From: Nocardia pseudobrasiliensis NBRC 108224
GTDB lineage: Bacteria > Actinomycetota > Actinomycetes > Mycobacteriales > Mycobacteriaceae
DNA: 64,000 nucleotides
Reading direction: 5' to 3'
Assembly: GCF_001613105.1 (NCBI RefSeq)
Contig: NZ_BDBS01000003.1
Location: 62,001 to 126,000 of the forward strand
Shown: piece after piece, positions 51,075 through 60,148 of the stretch
Layout of the letters: every line of letters begins with the position of its first letter
Position numbering within the stretch: the first letter of the stretch is position 1
Made by a program: the position numbers and the translations under genes
Notes under the pieces: generated by a model
What the model was told of the DNA's origin: nothing
Databases searched by the model: none
What the model saw: the letters and a program-made list of their open reading frames with translations, nothing else

Positions 51075-51734
51075 TCAGGCGGCCGCGTCGGCCAGTTCCG
51101 CCGCCGCGCGCCACTTCTTCACCAGCACGACGGTCAACGCGATCAGCCCGCCCGTCGTCGCGATCATCAGCACGGTCGACAGCCACACCATGGTGGCGAT
51201 GGGCAGCTGGTAGGCCAGTACGCAGCGGACGACGGCCTCGGCGAGCAGCCCCGCGCCCCAGACGACGGTCAAGCGACGGAAGGATTGCCGCATGCCCGGG
51301 CGGGAGCGGTAGCGCTCCTCGAAGGCGGCGGCCTTGGCCGGGTCGGAGGCGGTCATACCGCGCAGCGCGGCCACGTAGGTCAGCGGCTTGCCGATCGCGA
51401 CGCTGATCAGAAAGGCCGACCCGACCAATCCGGTGCCGATGGAGTCCTTGGCGATCATGAATCGCGCGTCACCGGACAGGAAGGTGAGCAGCAGCCCGAT
51501 CCCGAAGACTCCCAGCATCACTCCCGCGAACAGGTCGAACTTGCGCGAGCGCACGGTATCGGTCAGCAGAATCGCCCCCGACACCACGGTTCCCGCGCCC
51601 AGCGCCACCAGATCGCTCGCCCCGAACCCGTGCAGCACGTAGTAGGCGCCCGTCGGCACGCCGATATCGCGAATCATCCGCAGTGCGAACGCACGCCGAT
51701 CCATGGTCGGTGCGGCGGCGGTGGTGGCGGTCAT
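51075..51734 (-). CDS. Membrane protein, VC0807 family-like
   Basis: A 219-residue protein with about six membrane helices, without recognised catalytic motifs. The pattern GVPTGAYYVLHGFGASDLVALGAG and FLISVAIGKPLTYVAALRG resembles VC0807-type membrane proteins of unknown function. AGGAG lies 6 bases before ATG 51734. It is followed by an alpha/beta hydrolase on the same strand and preceded by an AraC-type gene, which may control it. Confidence 0.72.
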   Translation of the reverse strand: MTATTAAAPTMDRRAFALRMIRDIGVPTGAYYVLHGFGASDLVALGAGTVVSGAILLTDTVRSRKFDLFAGVMLGVFGIGLLLTFLSGDARFMIAKDSIGTGLVGSAFLISVAIGKPLTYVAALRGMTASDPAKAAAFEERYRSRPGMRQSFRRLTVVWGAGLLAEAVVRCVLAYQLPIATMVWLSTVLMIATTGGLIALTVVLVKKWRAAAELADAAA

Positions 51735-51840
51735 GTCGATCTCCTGAACTGGAAGTTCCCTTGTCGAACTCCAAGTTATGACCCAGCCCGCCCCGAACCA
51801 CGGATCGTTCGTCACGAACCGACCATGACAGTTGTCACGG

Positions 51841-52608
51841 TCACCAGGAGTCGGCGTAATCGAATCGAACGCCCGAGGCGAGCAGTGCGGTGGCCGACAG
51901 TCCGAACATCCGATGGAAGCTCGCACTGAAATGCGACAGCGAGGCGAACCCGGCATCGACCGCGCACCGGGTCATATCGTGCCCCACCGCGAAACTCGCA
52001 GCGACAGAGATCATTCGAGCCCATTGCCGATACCGGCGATAGGTCGTCCCGGTCTGCTCGGCGAAGGTGCGCAGCAGATGCGAGGTCGATACACCGACGG
52101 CCGATGCGGCATCGGCCGCGCTCATCTCCGCGGCCGGATCATCCCGAATCAACTGCGCCACCTTGGCGATTCGCGGGTCGATCGTATCGGGCACGGGCAG
52201 GCTCGCCGCCTCCAGCACCCGACCGATATCGAGAACCGGCTCGGTGCACGTCGCGATCAACTCCCGTTCGCGGCGATGCTCGAACCCGAATTGTCCCTGC
52301 GCACGGTCCATCTCGGCCATACACCGCGCACCGGCGAGCGGATCGACGAACAGATACAGCATGCGTCCCCGCGGTTCCGGGATCCAATGCGTCACCCGGG
52401 CCGGCGCGTAGGCGCTGCGTGCGCGCACCGAGCCCAGCGCGTCCGCGCACAACTCGAACGATCCGTCCAAACCCACGGCCAGACAGCCTATCGACGTGGA
52501 ATGTGGATCGATGCGCACCCCCGGCCCCACATATCCGGCATGCCCGCGCCGAATCCACATGACCGCCCGATCCGGACCACACGTTTGTGAAAGCGCGACA
52601 CCCACCAT
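51841..52608 (-). CDS. AraC family transcriptional regulator
   Basis: A 255-residue regulator. The C-terminal 100 residues hold two helix-turn-helix motifs (MSAADAASAVGVSTSHLLRTF and CAVDAGFASLSHFSASFHRMFG), the AraC signature. The N-terminal part looks like a small cupin-type sensory domain with HWIPEPRGRMLYLFVDP. It is divergent from the M28 peptidase gene with a 39-base gap, so their promoters overlap. ATG at 52608 is preferred to starts further inside the neighbouring gene. Confidence 0.85.
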   Translation of the reverse strand: MVGVALSQTCGPDRAVMWIRRGHAGYVGPGVRIDPHSTSIGCLAVGLDGSFELCADALGSVRARSAYAPARVTHWIPEPRGRMLYLFVDPLAGARCMAEMDRAQGQFGFEHRRERELIATCTEPVLDIGRVLEAASLPVPDTIDPRIAKVAQLIRDDPAAEMSAADAASAVGVSTSHLLRTFAEQTGTTYRRYRQWARMISVAASFAVGHDMTRCAVDAGFASLSHFSASFHRMFGLSATALLASGVRFDYADSW

Positions 52609-52647
52609 CTTTGCCAGGCTAATCCCATTCGAACGAGGGGATGACCG

Positions 52648-53799
52648 ATGACGGCTCAACAGGCGCCGCCCGGCGGCATGATTCACGATGTGGCGGCGCT
52701 GGCGCGTCTGGACCGGCGCACCACGGGTCCGGGTGAACATCGATCGGCGGAGTTGATCGCGGCGCGTTTGACCGAAGCCGGTGCGAAGACAGTGGAGATC
52801 ACCGGGTTCCGCAGCCAATCATCTTGGGCGCCAACTCATCTTGCCCACCTCATCGCCGCGGTGACTGCGAGTTTCCTGCCGGGCCCACTCAAACGATCTG
52901 CGGCCGTCGCGACGGCGGTGTCCTACGAACTGGACGTCAGCGGCCGCAGCCACTGGCTGCGCCGCCTGCTCCCGGCGGGTCGCGGAGTCTCTGTTTCGGC
53001 ACGGCTACCCTCCCTCGGTCCGCCACGGCGCACCATCGTGCTGCTCGCCCATCACGACGCCGCCCACAACGGACTGGTATGGCATCCGAAGGCGATCGCG
53101 CCGAACCGTTTTCGCTCGCGCCGCACCGGCCGATCGGTACCCAGCCACGCCCCGGCCCTGCTGGCCATCCTCGCGACCGCGCTATCGCACCCGGGAACGC
53201 GCCGGCCGCTGCGCCTGGTCCTGAGCGCGCTGGGCGTGGCGATGATCCAGTCGATGCGCAGCCCGACCACACCGGGCGCCAACGACAATGCCACCGGAGT
53301 CGCGGCCGTTCTCGAGCTGACCCGACGGCTGCGCGCGACGCCGCTGACCGAAACCGAGGTGATCGTCCTGTTTCCCGGAGGGGAGGAGGCAGGCAATGTC
53401 GGCATGCGGGCCTGGACCGAGCGGCAGCTGCGATTCGATCCGGCCCGCACACTCGCGATCGGTCTCGATTCCCTGGGCAGCGGTGGCCATCTGGTGGTCG
53501 CCCGCCGCGAGGGTCTCACCGGCCGGATGTCCGATCGCGATATCGCCGCGGCCCAGCGCATCGCCGCGCAGGCGGGTATCGAACTGCCCGCGGTCACCTT
53601 CGCCAATGTCTGCGACACCACGATCGCCAGACATGCCGGTATGCGCGCGATTTCGCTGCTGTCCTACGACCGGGGCTGGATCCGCCACCTGCATCTGAGA
53701 TCCGATACGCCCGACGCGGTCGGCTGGAATACCGTCACCGCCGCCGTCGAGCTCACCGCGCGTCTGGCACACGCCTGGGACCGCGGCGAAATCGACTGA
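52648..53799 (+). CDS. M28-family metallopeptidase-like protein
   Basis: A 383-residue protein with the zinc-peptidase ligands of family M28: HHDAAH (135-140), PGANDNATG with the bridging Asp, the PGGEEAGN catalytic Glu pair, LDSLGSGG and a late His in RHLHLRSD. Residues 60-115 insert a hydrophobic stretch that could tether it to the membrane. No signal peptide. It should remove N-terminal residues from peptides or act as an amidohydrolase. It starts an operon with the next two genes (12-base gap). Confidence 0.82.
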   Translation: MTAQQAPPGGMIHDVAALARLDRRTTGPGEHRSAELIAARLTEAGAKTVEITGFRSQSSWAPTHLAHLIAAVTASFLPGPLKRSAAVATAVSYELDVSGRSHWLRRLLPAGRGVSVSARLPSLGPPRRTIVLLAHHDAAHNGLVWHPKAIAPNRFRSRRTGRSVPSHAPALLAILATALSHPGTRRPLRLVLSALGVAMIQSMRSPTTPGANDNATGVAAVLELTRRLRATPLTETEVIVLFPGGEEAGNVGMRAWTERQLRFDPARTLAIGLDSLGSGGHLVVARREGLTGRMSDRDIAAAQRIAAQAGIELPAVTFANVCDTTIARHAGMRAISLLSYDRGWIRHLHLRSDTPDAVGWNTVTAAVELTARLAHAWDRGEID

Positions 53800-53811
53800 G
53801 GAGCAACGAGA

Positions 53812-54918
53812 ATGAATAATCGCAGCGCCATCGCGGTCTACGGCGCGACCGGCTACTCCGGGCGTTCGATCGCGAGAGAACTCGTCGCGGCGGGGCACGA
53901 CGTAATACTCACGGGCCGCTCGACGCCCAAACTGCGACAGCTGTCGGCCGAACTCGGGGGCATCGACCACAAAGCGGTGGAGCTGACCGACAGTCGTGGA
54001 TTGACCGACCTGGCAGCGCGCGTGGGCACGCTGGTCAATGCCGCGGGACCGTTCGCCCGCACCTGCGCGCCGGTGGCCGCCGCGGCGATCGCGGGCGGCT
54101 GCCACTACGTCGACATCAGCGGCGAGCAGCAGTCGATCCGATCACTGTTCGACGCCTGGGGATCCGCGGCGACCGCAGCCGGGGTCGCGCTGATACCGTC
54201 GGCCGCCTTCTACGCGATGCTCGCGGATCTGCTGGTGTCGCTCGCGGCCGCGGAATTCGAGCGGATCGACGATCTCGACCTCGCCTATCGGATCACCGAT
54301 TGGGTGCCCAGCGGCGCGGCCTACCGGTCGCGGCTGCGCGGGCTCGCGCTGCCGATACTCGAATTCGACGACGGCCCGGTCGTCGCCCGGTCGGCCACGC
54401 GCACAGTCGAATTCCCCGCGCCGATCGGCCGCCGCCGCGTGGTCAGCTATCCGCTCCCGGAGGTCTTGACGATCCCCAGACATGTTCCGGTGCGCCGCAT
54501 CCGACCCGCCATGACCGCCTCGACCGTCGTTCCGGGTTTCGCCGAACCCCTCGCACCACAGCTGGCCCGATTGTTCGCCTGGGGCCTGCGGTCACCACTG
54601 TCGGGGGTCTTCCAACGAGTCGCACGGGCCGCCACCGTCGGAGAGCGCACCCGAATCCCGAACGATCCCACGCGCTTTCACATCGTCGCCACCCTGCGCG
54701 GCGGCGGGATGCGCCGCACCGCGACGCTGTCGGGCGCGGGGATCTTCGACATCACCGGCCCGATCGCCGCGCGCGTGGCCGCGCGCACGATCGCCGCCGA
54801 CTTCACCGCCTCCGGCCCGCTCGCTCCCGCACAGGTCGTCGATCCGGCCGAATTCTTGAACGCACTGCGGGACAGCGGTATTCGCTATCGACTCGATCCC
54901 ACGGAGGGTGTGCGCTGA
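53812..54918 (+). CDS. Saccharopine dehydrogenase-like NAD(P)-binding protein
   Basis: A 368-residue protein with an N-terminal Rossmann fold (AVYGATGYSGRSIAREL) and the NAAGPFARTCAPVAAAAIAG and CHYVDISGE segments of the saccharopine-dehydrogenase-like group, which in mycobacteria includes trans-acting enoyl reductases of lipid synthesis. Substrate unknown; a reductase acting on a lipid or acyl chain would suit the enoyl-CoA hydratase gene whose ATG overlaps its stop codon. Confidence 0.82.
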   Translation: MNNRSAIAVYGATGYSGRSIARELVAAGHDVILTGRSTPKLRQLSAELGGIDHKAVELTDSRGLTDLAARVGTLVNAAGPFARTCAPVAAAAIAGGCHYVDISGEQQSIRSLFDAWGSAATAAGVALIPSAAFYAMLADLLVSLAAAEFERIDDLDLAYRITDWVPSGAAYRSRLRGLALPILEFDDGPVVARSATRTVEFPAPIGRRRVVSYPLPEVLTIPRHVPVRRIRPAMTASTVVPGFAEPLAPQLARLFAWGLRSPLSGVFQRVARAATVGERTRIPNDPTRFHIVATLRGGGMRRTATLSGAGIFDITGPIAARVAARTIAADFTASGPLAPAQVVDPAEFLNALRDSGIRYRLDPTEGVR

Positions 54919-55850
54919 TGTACCGACGACTGCTGGTAGAGCACTACGATCGAGTGCTGCTGGTGCGATTCGACAATCCACCCCGGCACTTCTTCGACGA
55001 CCGGATGAGTATCGAACTCGACGATCTGACCCGCCGACTGCGCTCCGATCGCGATACACGGGCCGTGGTGTTCACCGGTCAGGGCCAGACCTATATGACG
55101 CATTTCGACGTGCCGGAACTGGTGCGCGCCGCCGAGCAGATACCCCTCGAACTGTCCTACGCCGCAGCGAAACTGATCGTCGCAGCGGGCATACCGGGCC
55201 GAGCGCGAGGAGTCGACCGATTGCTCCGCCGCACTCGCGCCCGCGAGCTGCTGACGATGACCCGGACCTATGCCACGCTGCGCCGACTGCGCACCTCCGA
55301 CAAGGTCGTCCTCACCGCGGTCAACGGCCTGGCACTCGGCATGGGCTGCATATTTGCGCTCGGCTGCGATATTCGGCTGATGGCCGAGAACCGTCAGCTC
55401 GGCCTGCCCGAATCCGGACTGGGCCTGCTCGCCGCGGCCGGCGGTACCCAGAGCCTGGTTCGAATGGTCGGCCCGGGCCGCGCACTCGAGCTACTGCTCG
55501 AGGGCCGCTGGCTCGATGCCCCCGAGGCCGTCGACCTCGGCCTGATCCATCACGCGGTCCCCGCCGCCGAACTACTGCCCGAAACGCTGACGGTCGCGCA
55601 CCGCCTCGCCACCCGCTCACCGCGAATCACCCGGGAGATCAAGCGCATGGTCTACGACGCGGGCACCCGCCCGTCCGCGACCGCCGCCCGTATGGAGGCC
55701 GCGGCCCTGCTCGCTACCATGACCTCCAAGACGACCGAACACCGGCTGCGCGCCTATCACGACCGGCTGAACACCTCCGGCCCGGTGACAGACGATCTTG
55801 TGCGCCAGGGTTTTTCCACCCTCCTGCGCGGCGACGACATGTATGGATGA
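54918..55850 (+). CDS. Enoyl-CoA hydratase/isomerase family protein
   Basis: A 310-residue crotonase-fold protein. The oxyanion segment LTAVNGLALGMGCIFALGCDIRL and LPESGLGLLAAAGGTQSL are conserved. The region before it (FTGQGQTYMTHFDVPEL) and a 40-residue insert at about 85-125 differ from ordinary hydratases. The Glu position in the PESGLGLL loop is occupied by Glu, but the second acidic residue of true hydratases is not obvious, so isomerase or hydrolase activity is possible. The ATG overlaps the preceding TGA by one base. Confidence 0.85.
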   Translation: MYRRLLVEHYDRVLLVRFDNPPRHFFDDRMSIELDDLTRRLRSDRDTRAVVFTGQGQTYMTHFDVPELVRAAEQIPLELSYAAAKLIVAAGIPGRARGVDRLLRRTRARELLTMTRTYATLRRLRTSDKVVLTAVNGLALGMGCIFALGCDIRLMAENRQLGLPESGLGLLAAAGGTQSLVRMVGPGRALELLLEGRWLDAPEAVDLGLIHHAVPAAELLPETLTVAHRLATRSPRITREIKRMVYDAGTRPSATAARMEAAALLATMTSKTTEHRLRAYHDRLNTSGPVTDDLVRQGFSTLLRGDDMYG

Positions 55851-55877
55851 CCGGACCGGCGACGAAGGGAGTTTCAG

Positions 55878-56747
55878 ATGTGCCGTCTATTCGGATTGTC
55901 GGCCGCGCCCGCTCGAGTGCGGGCCACATTCTGGTTGTTGGACGCCTCCGACAGTTTGGTGCGGCAGAGTCGGCGCAATCCGGATGGGACCGGGTTGGGG
56001 ACCTTCGACGTCGACGGGCAACCGCGGGTGCAGAAGCAGCCGATCGCCGCGTATCGGGACGAGGAATTCGCGCGGGAGGCCAAGGAGTGCGAGTCGGCGA
56101 CATTTCTGGCGCACGTGCGCTATGCGTCGACCGGTGCGACCACCGCCGTGAATACCCACCCGTTCACACAGCACGGACGACTGTTCGCGCACAACGGGGT
56201 GATCGGCGGTCTGGATCGACTGGATGCGGAGCTCGGCGAATATCGCGAACTGGTCGGTGGGGACACCGATTCCGAGCGATTGTTCGCCCTCGTCACGAAG
56301 TACGCCGATGAACGCGGCGGGGATGTGGCCGCCGCGATCGCGGCGGCGGCCGGATGGGTCGCCGACAATCTGCCGGTGTACGCGATCAATTTCATCCTCA
56401 CCACGCCGGATCAGCTGTGGGCGCTGCGCTATCCGGAGACCCATGAGCTGTTCGTCCTCGAACGCGCCGCGGGCGGCACACGCGGTTCGCGCCATCTGGA
56501 GCAGGCCAGCGGCGCGGGCCGAATTCGCGCCAGGTCCGGCGATCTGGCCGCGCGTCCCGCGGTGACCGTGGCGAGTGAGTGCATGGACGAGGATCCGAAC
56601 TGGCAGCCGATCCCACCGGGCGTGTTGGTCCACGTCGGTCCCGATCTGGCCGTGACCTACCGGACCGTCCTCGATCACCCACCGCGCCACCGGCTCACGA
56701 TCGACGACCTCGACACCCGCGCCGCCGCCTCCCAGACCACCCGCTGA
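55878..56747 (+). CDS. Class II glutamine amidotransferase (YafJ/EgtC-like)
   Basis: A 289-residue Ntn-hydrolase. It begins MCRLFGLSA, with Cys2 as N-terminal nucleophile after Met removal. HVRYASTGATTAVNTHPF and FAHNGVIGG are the glutamine-pocket motifs. The YafJ/EgtC group cleaves gamma-glutamyl amides; EgtC acts in ergothioneine synthesis, but no egt genes are seen here. AAGGGAG lies 8 bases before ATG 55878. It follows the hydratase gene by 27 bases. Confidence 0.88.
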   Translation: MCRLFGLSAAPARVRATFWLLDASDSLVRQSRRNPDGTGLGTFDVDGQPRVQKQPIAAYRDEEFAREAKECESATFLAHVRYASTGATTAVNTHPFTQHGRLFAHNGVIGGLDRLDAELGEYRELVGGDTDSERLFALVTKYADERGGDVAAAIAAAAGWVADNLPVYAINFILTTPDQLWALRYPETHELFVLERAAGGTRGSRHLEQASGAGRIRARSGDLAARPAVTVASECMDEDPNWQPIPPGVLVHVGPDLAVTYRTVLDHPPRHRLTIDDLDTRAAASQTTR

Positions 56748-56850
56748 AGCCCGCTGCCGCATTCGAGCCTGCGCGGTGGCGCCGCGGGCTAGCCTGGACA
56801 CTTGTGGCATTCGACGATGCGCATGAACCGATAGGGGGGCACGGCTGAAC

Positions 56851-57642
56851 ATGGGTGCGGGATCGACTCACGCGCATCCGCATTCGGCTCGGATGTACGA
56901 CTACTTTCTCGACGGTAAAGACAACTACGAAGCGGATCGGCAAGCGGCCGAGGAGATTCTGAGGATCTGGCCGACGATCAAAACCGCCGCCAAGGTCAAT
57001 CGGGCTTTCATGCATCGCAGTACCCGTTTTCTGGCGGAATCGGGCATTCGCCAGTTCCTCGATATCGGAACCGGGATTCCGACCTCACCGAATCTGCATC
57101 AGATCGCCCAGGAGGTGGCTCCCGAATGCCGGGTGGTCTATGTCGACCATGACCCGCTGGTCCTCGCCCACGCCCGGGCGCTCATGGCGAGCACACCCGA
57201 GGGCGCGACCGCCTATCTGGAAGCGGACGCCACCGATCCGGAGACGATTCTGCGATCCCCCGAAATCACCGAACTGCTCGATTCGAACCAACCGATCGGC
57301 CTGAGCATGATCGCCCTGCTGCATTTCATCGAGTCCGGCGCCGAACAGATCGTGCGAACATTCCTCGACGCCCTCGCCCCCGGTTCCTATCTGGTCATCT
57401 GCGCGGCCACCGCCGATTTCGACCCCACCCGGATCGCCACGGCCCGCGAGATCTACCGCGCCCGCGGCATTACCGCCCAGGACCGCTCCCGAGACGAATT
57501 CGCCCGATTCTTCCGCGATCTGGAGCTCATCGATCCCGGTATCGTGCCGCCGCATCGCTGGCGTCCGGACGGCGTCGCGGACATCCCGGACTCCTACGAC
57601 GCGAACGTCTCCTGCTATGCAGCGGTCGCCCGCAAGCCCTGA
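56851..57642 (+). CDS. DUF574 SAM-dependent methyltransferase
   Basis: A 263-residue protein of the actinobacterial DUF574 (PF04672) family. SARMYDYFLDGKDNYEADR at the start is diagnostic, QFLDIGTGIPTSPN is the SAM-binding glycine loop and VYVDHDPLVLAHARAL the acidic loop. Many copies occur per genome in Streptomyces and Nocardia; none has a firmly known substrate. The gene converges on the response regulator gene with a 20-base gap. Confidence 0.9.
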   Translation: MGAGSTHAHPHSARMYDYFLDGKDNYEADRQAAEEILRIWPTIKTAAKVNRAFMHRSTRFLAESGIRQFLDIGTGIPTSPNLHQIAQEVAPECRVVYVDHDPLVLAHARALMASTPEGATAYLEADATDPETILRSPEITELLDSNQPIGLSMIALLHFIESGAEQIVRTFLDALAPGSYLVICAATADFDPTRIATAREIYRARGITAQDRSRDEFARFFRDLELIDPGIVPPHRWRPDGVADIPDSYDANVSCYAAVARKP

Positions 57643-57662
57643 TCGCCGCGCTGAATCGGGCC

Positions 57663-58313
57663 TCAGCCCATCAGCCCGCTCCGATACGCCAGCACCACCG
57701 CCTGGGTCCGATCGCGCGAGGCGGTTTTGGCGATCACATGCGCGACGTGGGTGCGCGTCGTCGCCTCGCTGATGAACAGTTCGGCGCTGATCTCGGCATT
57801 GGATCGCCCCGATGCCATGAGTACCAGCACTTCTCGCTCCCGGGCGGTCAGCGTCGACAGCAGCGCGGGCGCGGTCACCGCACGCGGGCCCGCCCGGCGG
57901 AAGGCCGACAGGACGCTGCCCACGATCGTGGGATCGAGCCACCCGTCACCTGCGGCGCAGCGCCGAATGGCCTGCACCAGATCGGCGGGCGCGGCGTGCT
58001 TGAGCAGAAAGCCGCTCGCGCCCGCGGTCAGCGCCTCCTGCACCGCGGCATCCTCGTGAAAGGTGGTGAGCACCAGCACCGCCGGGGCATCGGGCAGGGC
58101 GGTGATCGCCCGGGTGGCCTCGACACCGTCCAGGATCGGCATCCGCAGATCCATCAGAACCACCTGCGGCGCAAGGACTTTCACCGCCTCCACCGCGGCG
58201 GCGCCGTCCCCGACCTCCCCCGCCACCTCGATATCGGCGGCCGCGCCGAGCAGCATGACGCAGCCCGCCCGGACCAGCGCCTCGTCCTCGGCGACCAGCA
58301 CGCTGATGGTCAT
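57663..58313 (-). CDS. NarL/LuxR family response regulator
   Basis: A 216-residue regulator. The receiver domain (1-120) has the acidic pair in AEDE, the phosphoacceptor Asp55 in VLMDLRMP and the conserved Lys in LLKHAAP. The LuxR-type HTH is at about 150-210 (LTAREREVLVLMASGRSNAEI). It forms a pair with the histidine kinase (4-base overlap). The operon is divergent from the lanthipeptide synthetase gene, so control of that cluster is plausible but not shown. Confidence 0.92.
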   Translation of the reverse strand: MTISVLVAEDEALVRAGCVMLLGAAADIEVAGEVGDGAAAVEAVKVLAPQVVLMDLRMPILDGVEATRAITALPDAPAVLVLTTFHEDAAVQEALTAGASGFLLKHAAPADLVQAIRRCAAGDGWLDPTIVGSVLSAFRRAGPRAVTAPALLSTLTAREREVLVLMASGRSNAEISAELFISEATTRTHVAHVIAKTASRDRTQAVVLAYRSGLMG

Positions 58314-59458
58314 GACACCTCGATCGTCGTCTCGGATGCGGGCAGGGTGGCATGGACGCACCAGCCGTCGCCGTCGGGTCCGCAGGTCAGCTCGCCGCCC
58401 AGCGCGTCGAGTCGTTCGCGCAGTCCGCGCAGGCCGTTACCGGAGGACAGCGCCGGGGCCGCGGGCGGCGCGCTACCGCCCGCACTGCGGACGGTGAGGT
58501 CGAGACTGGCCTCGCGCCAGGCGATTCCGAGGATCACCGTCGCGCCCGGACCCGCGTATTTGGTGGCATTGGTCAGCGATTCCTGCACGGTCCGATAGGC
58601 CGCGAGATCGGCCTCGGGAGCCAGCGGCCGGGCGGTGCCGACCACCTCGCTGCGCACCCGCAGCCCCGCGCTGCGCGCGGATTCCAGCAGTCCCTCCACA
58701 TCGGCGAACCGGGCCGCCACCGCGCCCGCGGGTTCGCTCGACCGCAACAACCCCAGCATCGAATGCAATTCGGTCATGGCCCGCCCACCGGCCCCCTCGA
58801 TGACCTCGAGCGCCTCGCGCACCCGGGGATCCGCATCGGCGGCCAGCGCACGGGCCGCCCCGGCGTAGAGGATCATTCCGGCCACCGCGCCGGTGACGCT
58901 GTCGTGCAATTCATGCGCCAGTCGCAATCGCTGTGCGGCCAGGGCCCTTTCGGCCTCGGCCGCGAGCCTCTCCCGCTCGGCGCGCGCATGCTCCTCGCGA
59001 ATGTGGGCCAGTCTGCCCAGACCCCACGCGATGAGCAGGATGACGGCCCAGGTCCCGACCGCACCGGCGAAGTCGCGCAGCTGCGCGCCGGACGGACTGG
59101 ACTGCGCGGTCCGGAAACTGAACAGGCCCAGCGGCAGCGCCGAGGCGACGAGCACCAGCCGCGCGGTGGACCCCGGCGCCCGACTCGCCACGGTATAGGC
59201 CGCCACCAGCAGGTAGGCGAACGGATAGTACTTCGGCACAACGAGATTCACGCCCGTGTAGAGCCACACCACCATCCACACCCCGAGCGGGAACCGCTGC
59301 CGCATCAGCAGCGCCGCGCACAGACCCGCGGCCACCATCGGCACCACCCACAGCGGCATCATCCCGCCGTCGATCAGCTCGCGGTCGCCGTACCAGAACG
59401 CCAGATCCACGCCGCCGGTGATCAATACCAATGCCACGTCGGCGATGCGCCGCATCAT
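58310..59458 (-). CDS. Sensor histidine kinase (HisKA_3 type)
   Basis: A 382-residue membrane kinase with five or so helices in residues 5-150, a coiled stretch at 155-178, the dimerisation/phosphoacceptor motif AHELHDSVTGAVAG (His185) and an HATPase domain with ESLTNATKYA and SGNGLRGLRERL. There is no large external sensor domain, so it may sense a membrane or envelope signal, as is common for actinomycete NarL-type kinases. Coupled to its regulator by ATGA and 21 bases downstream of the trypsin-like gene. Confidence 0.92.
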   Translation of the reverse strand: MMRRIADVALVLITGGVDLAFWYGDRELIDGGMMPLWVVPMVAAGLCAALLMRQRFPLGVWMVVWLYTGVNLVVPKYYPFAYLLVAAYTVASRAPGSTARLVLVASALPLGLFSFRTAQSSPSGAQLRDFAGAVGTWAVILLIAWGLGRLAHIREEHARAERERLAAEAERALAAQRLRLAHELHDSVTGAVAGMILYAGAARALAADADPRVREALEVIEGAGGRAMTELHSMLGLLRSSEPAGAVAARFADVEGLLESARSAGLRVRSEVVGTARPLAPEADLAAYRTVQESLTNATKYAGPGATVILGIAWREASLDLTVRSAGGSAPPAAPALSSGNGLRGLRERLDALGGELTCGPDGDGWCVHATLPASETTIEVS

Positions 59459-59479
59459 GACCAGCAGTTCCCCACGAAC

Positions 59480-59971
59480 TCAGCCGCCGCCGAACAGCCG
59501 GGCAAGCCACCGGATGGGATCCTCCACCGGAAAGCCGCCGCCGGGATCGAACTCCCCGATCGGCTCGCCGACCGGAATATCGTGCGGGATCTCGTCGAAC
59601 ACCTCGCGCACGGCCGCGACGATATCGGCGTCGCTCGGTTGCAGGAACGGTTCGAAACCCAGTGGATCCTCGGCCAATCGCACGGGCACCCCGCGCACGG
59701 GCGCGTTCGATCCGACGGCGAGCTCGAGCAGCACCAGGTCGGTGGCGTCGGGCACCACCCGCACCCGCGCGACATCGATGACCTCGCCGATATCCTTCTC
59801 GGCCGAGAACACGCCCACCCGCAGTCCCCGCGAGGCGCTCGCGAGCTCCTGGTTCAGCGGTGGGTGGACCAGCGCGAACTCCGGTTCGAGCAGGGTTGCC
59901 GCGCCGAGGGATTCACCGGTCGCCCCGGATTCGCCGACCGCGTACACGACGACCTTCGTCCGCATCGTCAT
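59480..59971 (-). CDS. Degenerate trypsin-like domain protein
   Basis: A 163-residue protein without signal peptide. Its first 90 residues follow the N-terminal barrel of trypsin-like proteases: SLGAATLLEPEFALVHPPL mirrors the segment that ends at the catalytic His (here His36), and DATDLVLLELA mirrors the catalytic-Asp segment (Asp78). The second barrel with the Ser is absent, replaced by an acidic tail (residues 105-150) and a C-terminal GGG. It cannot be an active protease on its own; a peptide-binding or regulatory role is possible. First gene of the operon with the kinase and regulator, divergent from lanKC. Confidence 0.5.
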   Translation of the reverse strand: MTMRTKVVVYAVGESGATGESLGAATLLEPEFALVHPPLNQELASASRGLRVGVFSAEKDIGEVIDVARVRVVPDATDLVLLELAVGSNAPVRGVPVRLAEDPLGFEPFLQPSDADIVAAVREVFDEIPHDIPVGEPIGEFDPGGGFPVEDPIRWLARLFGGG

Positions 59972-59997
59972 GCGCAGCAGTGTCCCACGAACGGCAT

Positions 59998-60041
59998 GCC
60001 TACCGCCGGGCGATGAGCGATCTCATCGCCGTGCGGTAGGC
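59998..60041. promoter_or_regulatory. 44-bp palindrome between the two-component operon and lanKC
   Basis: Outer 9-bp arms (59998-60006 with 60033-60041) and inner 9-bp arms (60009-60017 with 60022-60030) are perfect, separated by a symmetric 2-base mismatch and a 4-base centre. Lying between divergent genes, it is more likely a protein-binding site or an RNA attenuator than a simple terminator. It is about 107 bases before the lanKC start. Confidence 0.65.
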
Positions 60042-60148
60042 CCGGAACACCACAGCGGGCCGATTCGCGCGACGGTGACCCGCCGCCATTCTTCAAACAT
60101 TCGATTTCCCCCGGCGACCAGGCCGAATCCGAGAAGGGCAGCGGCACA

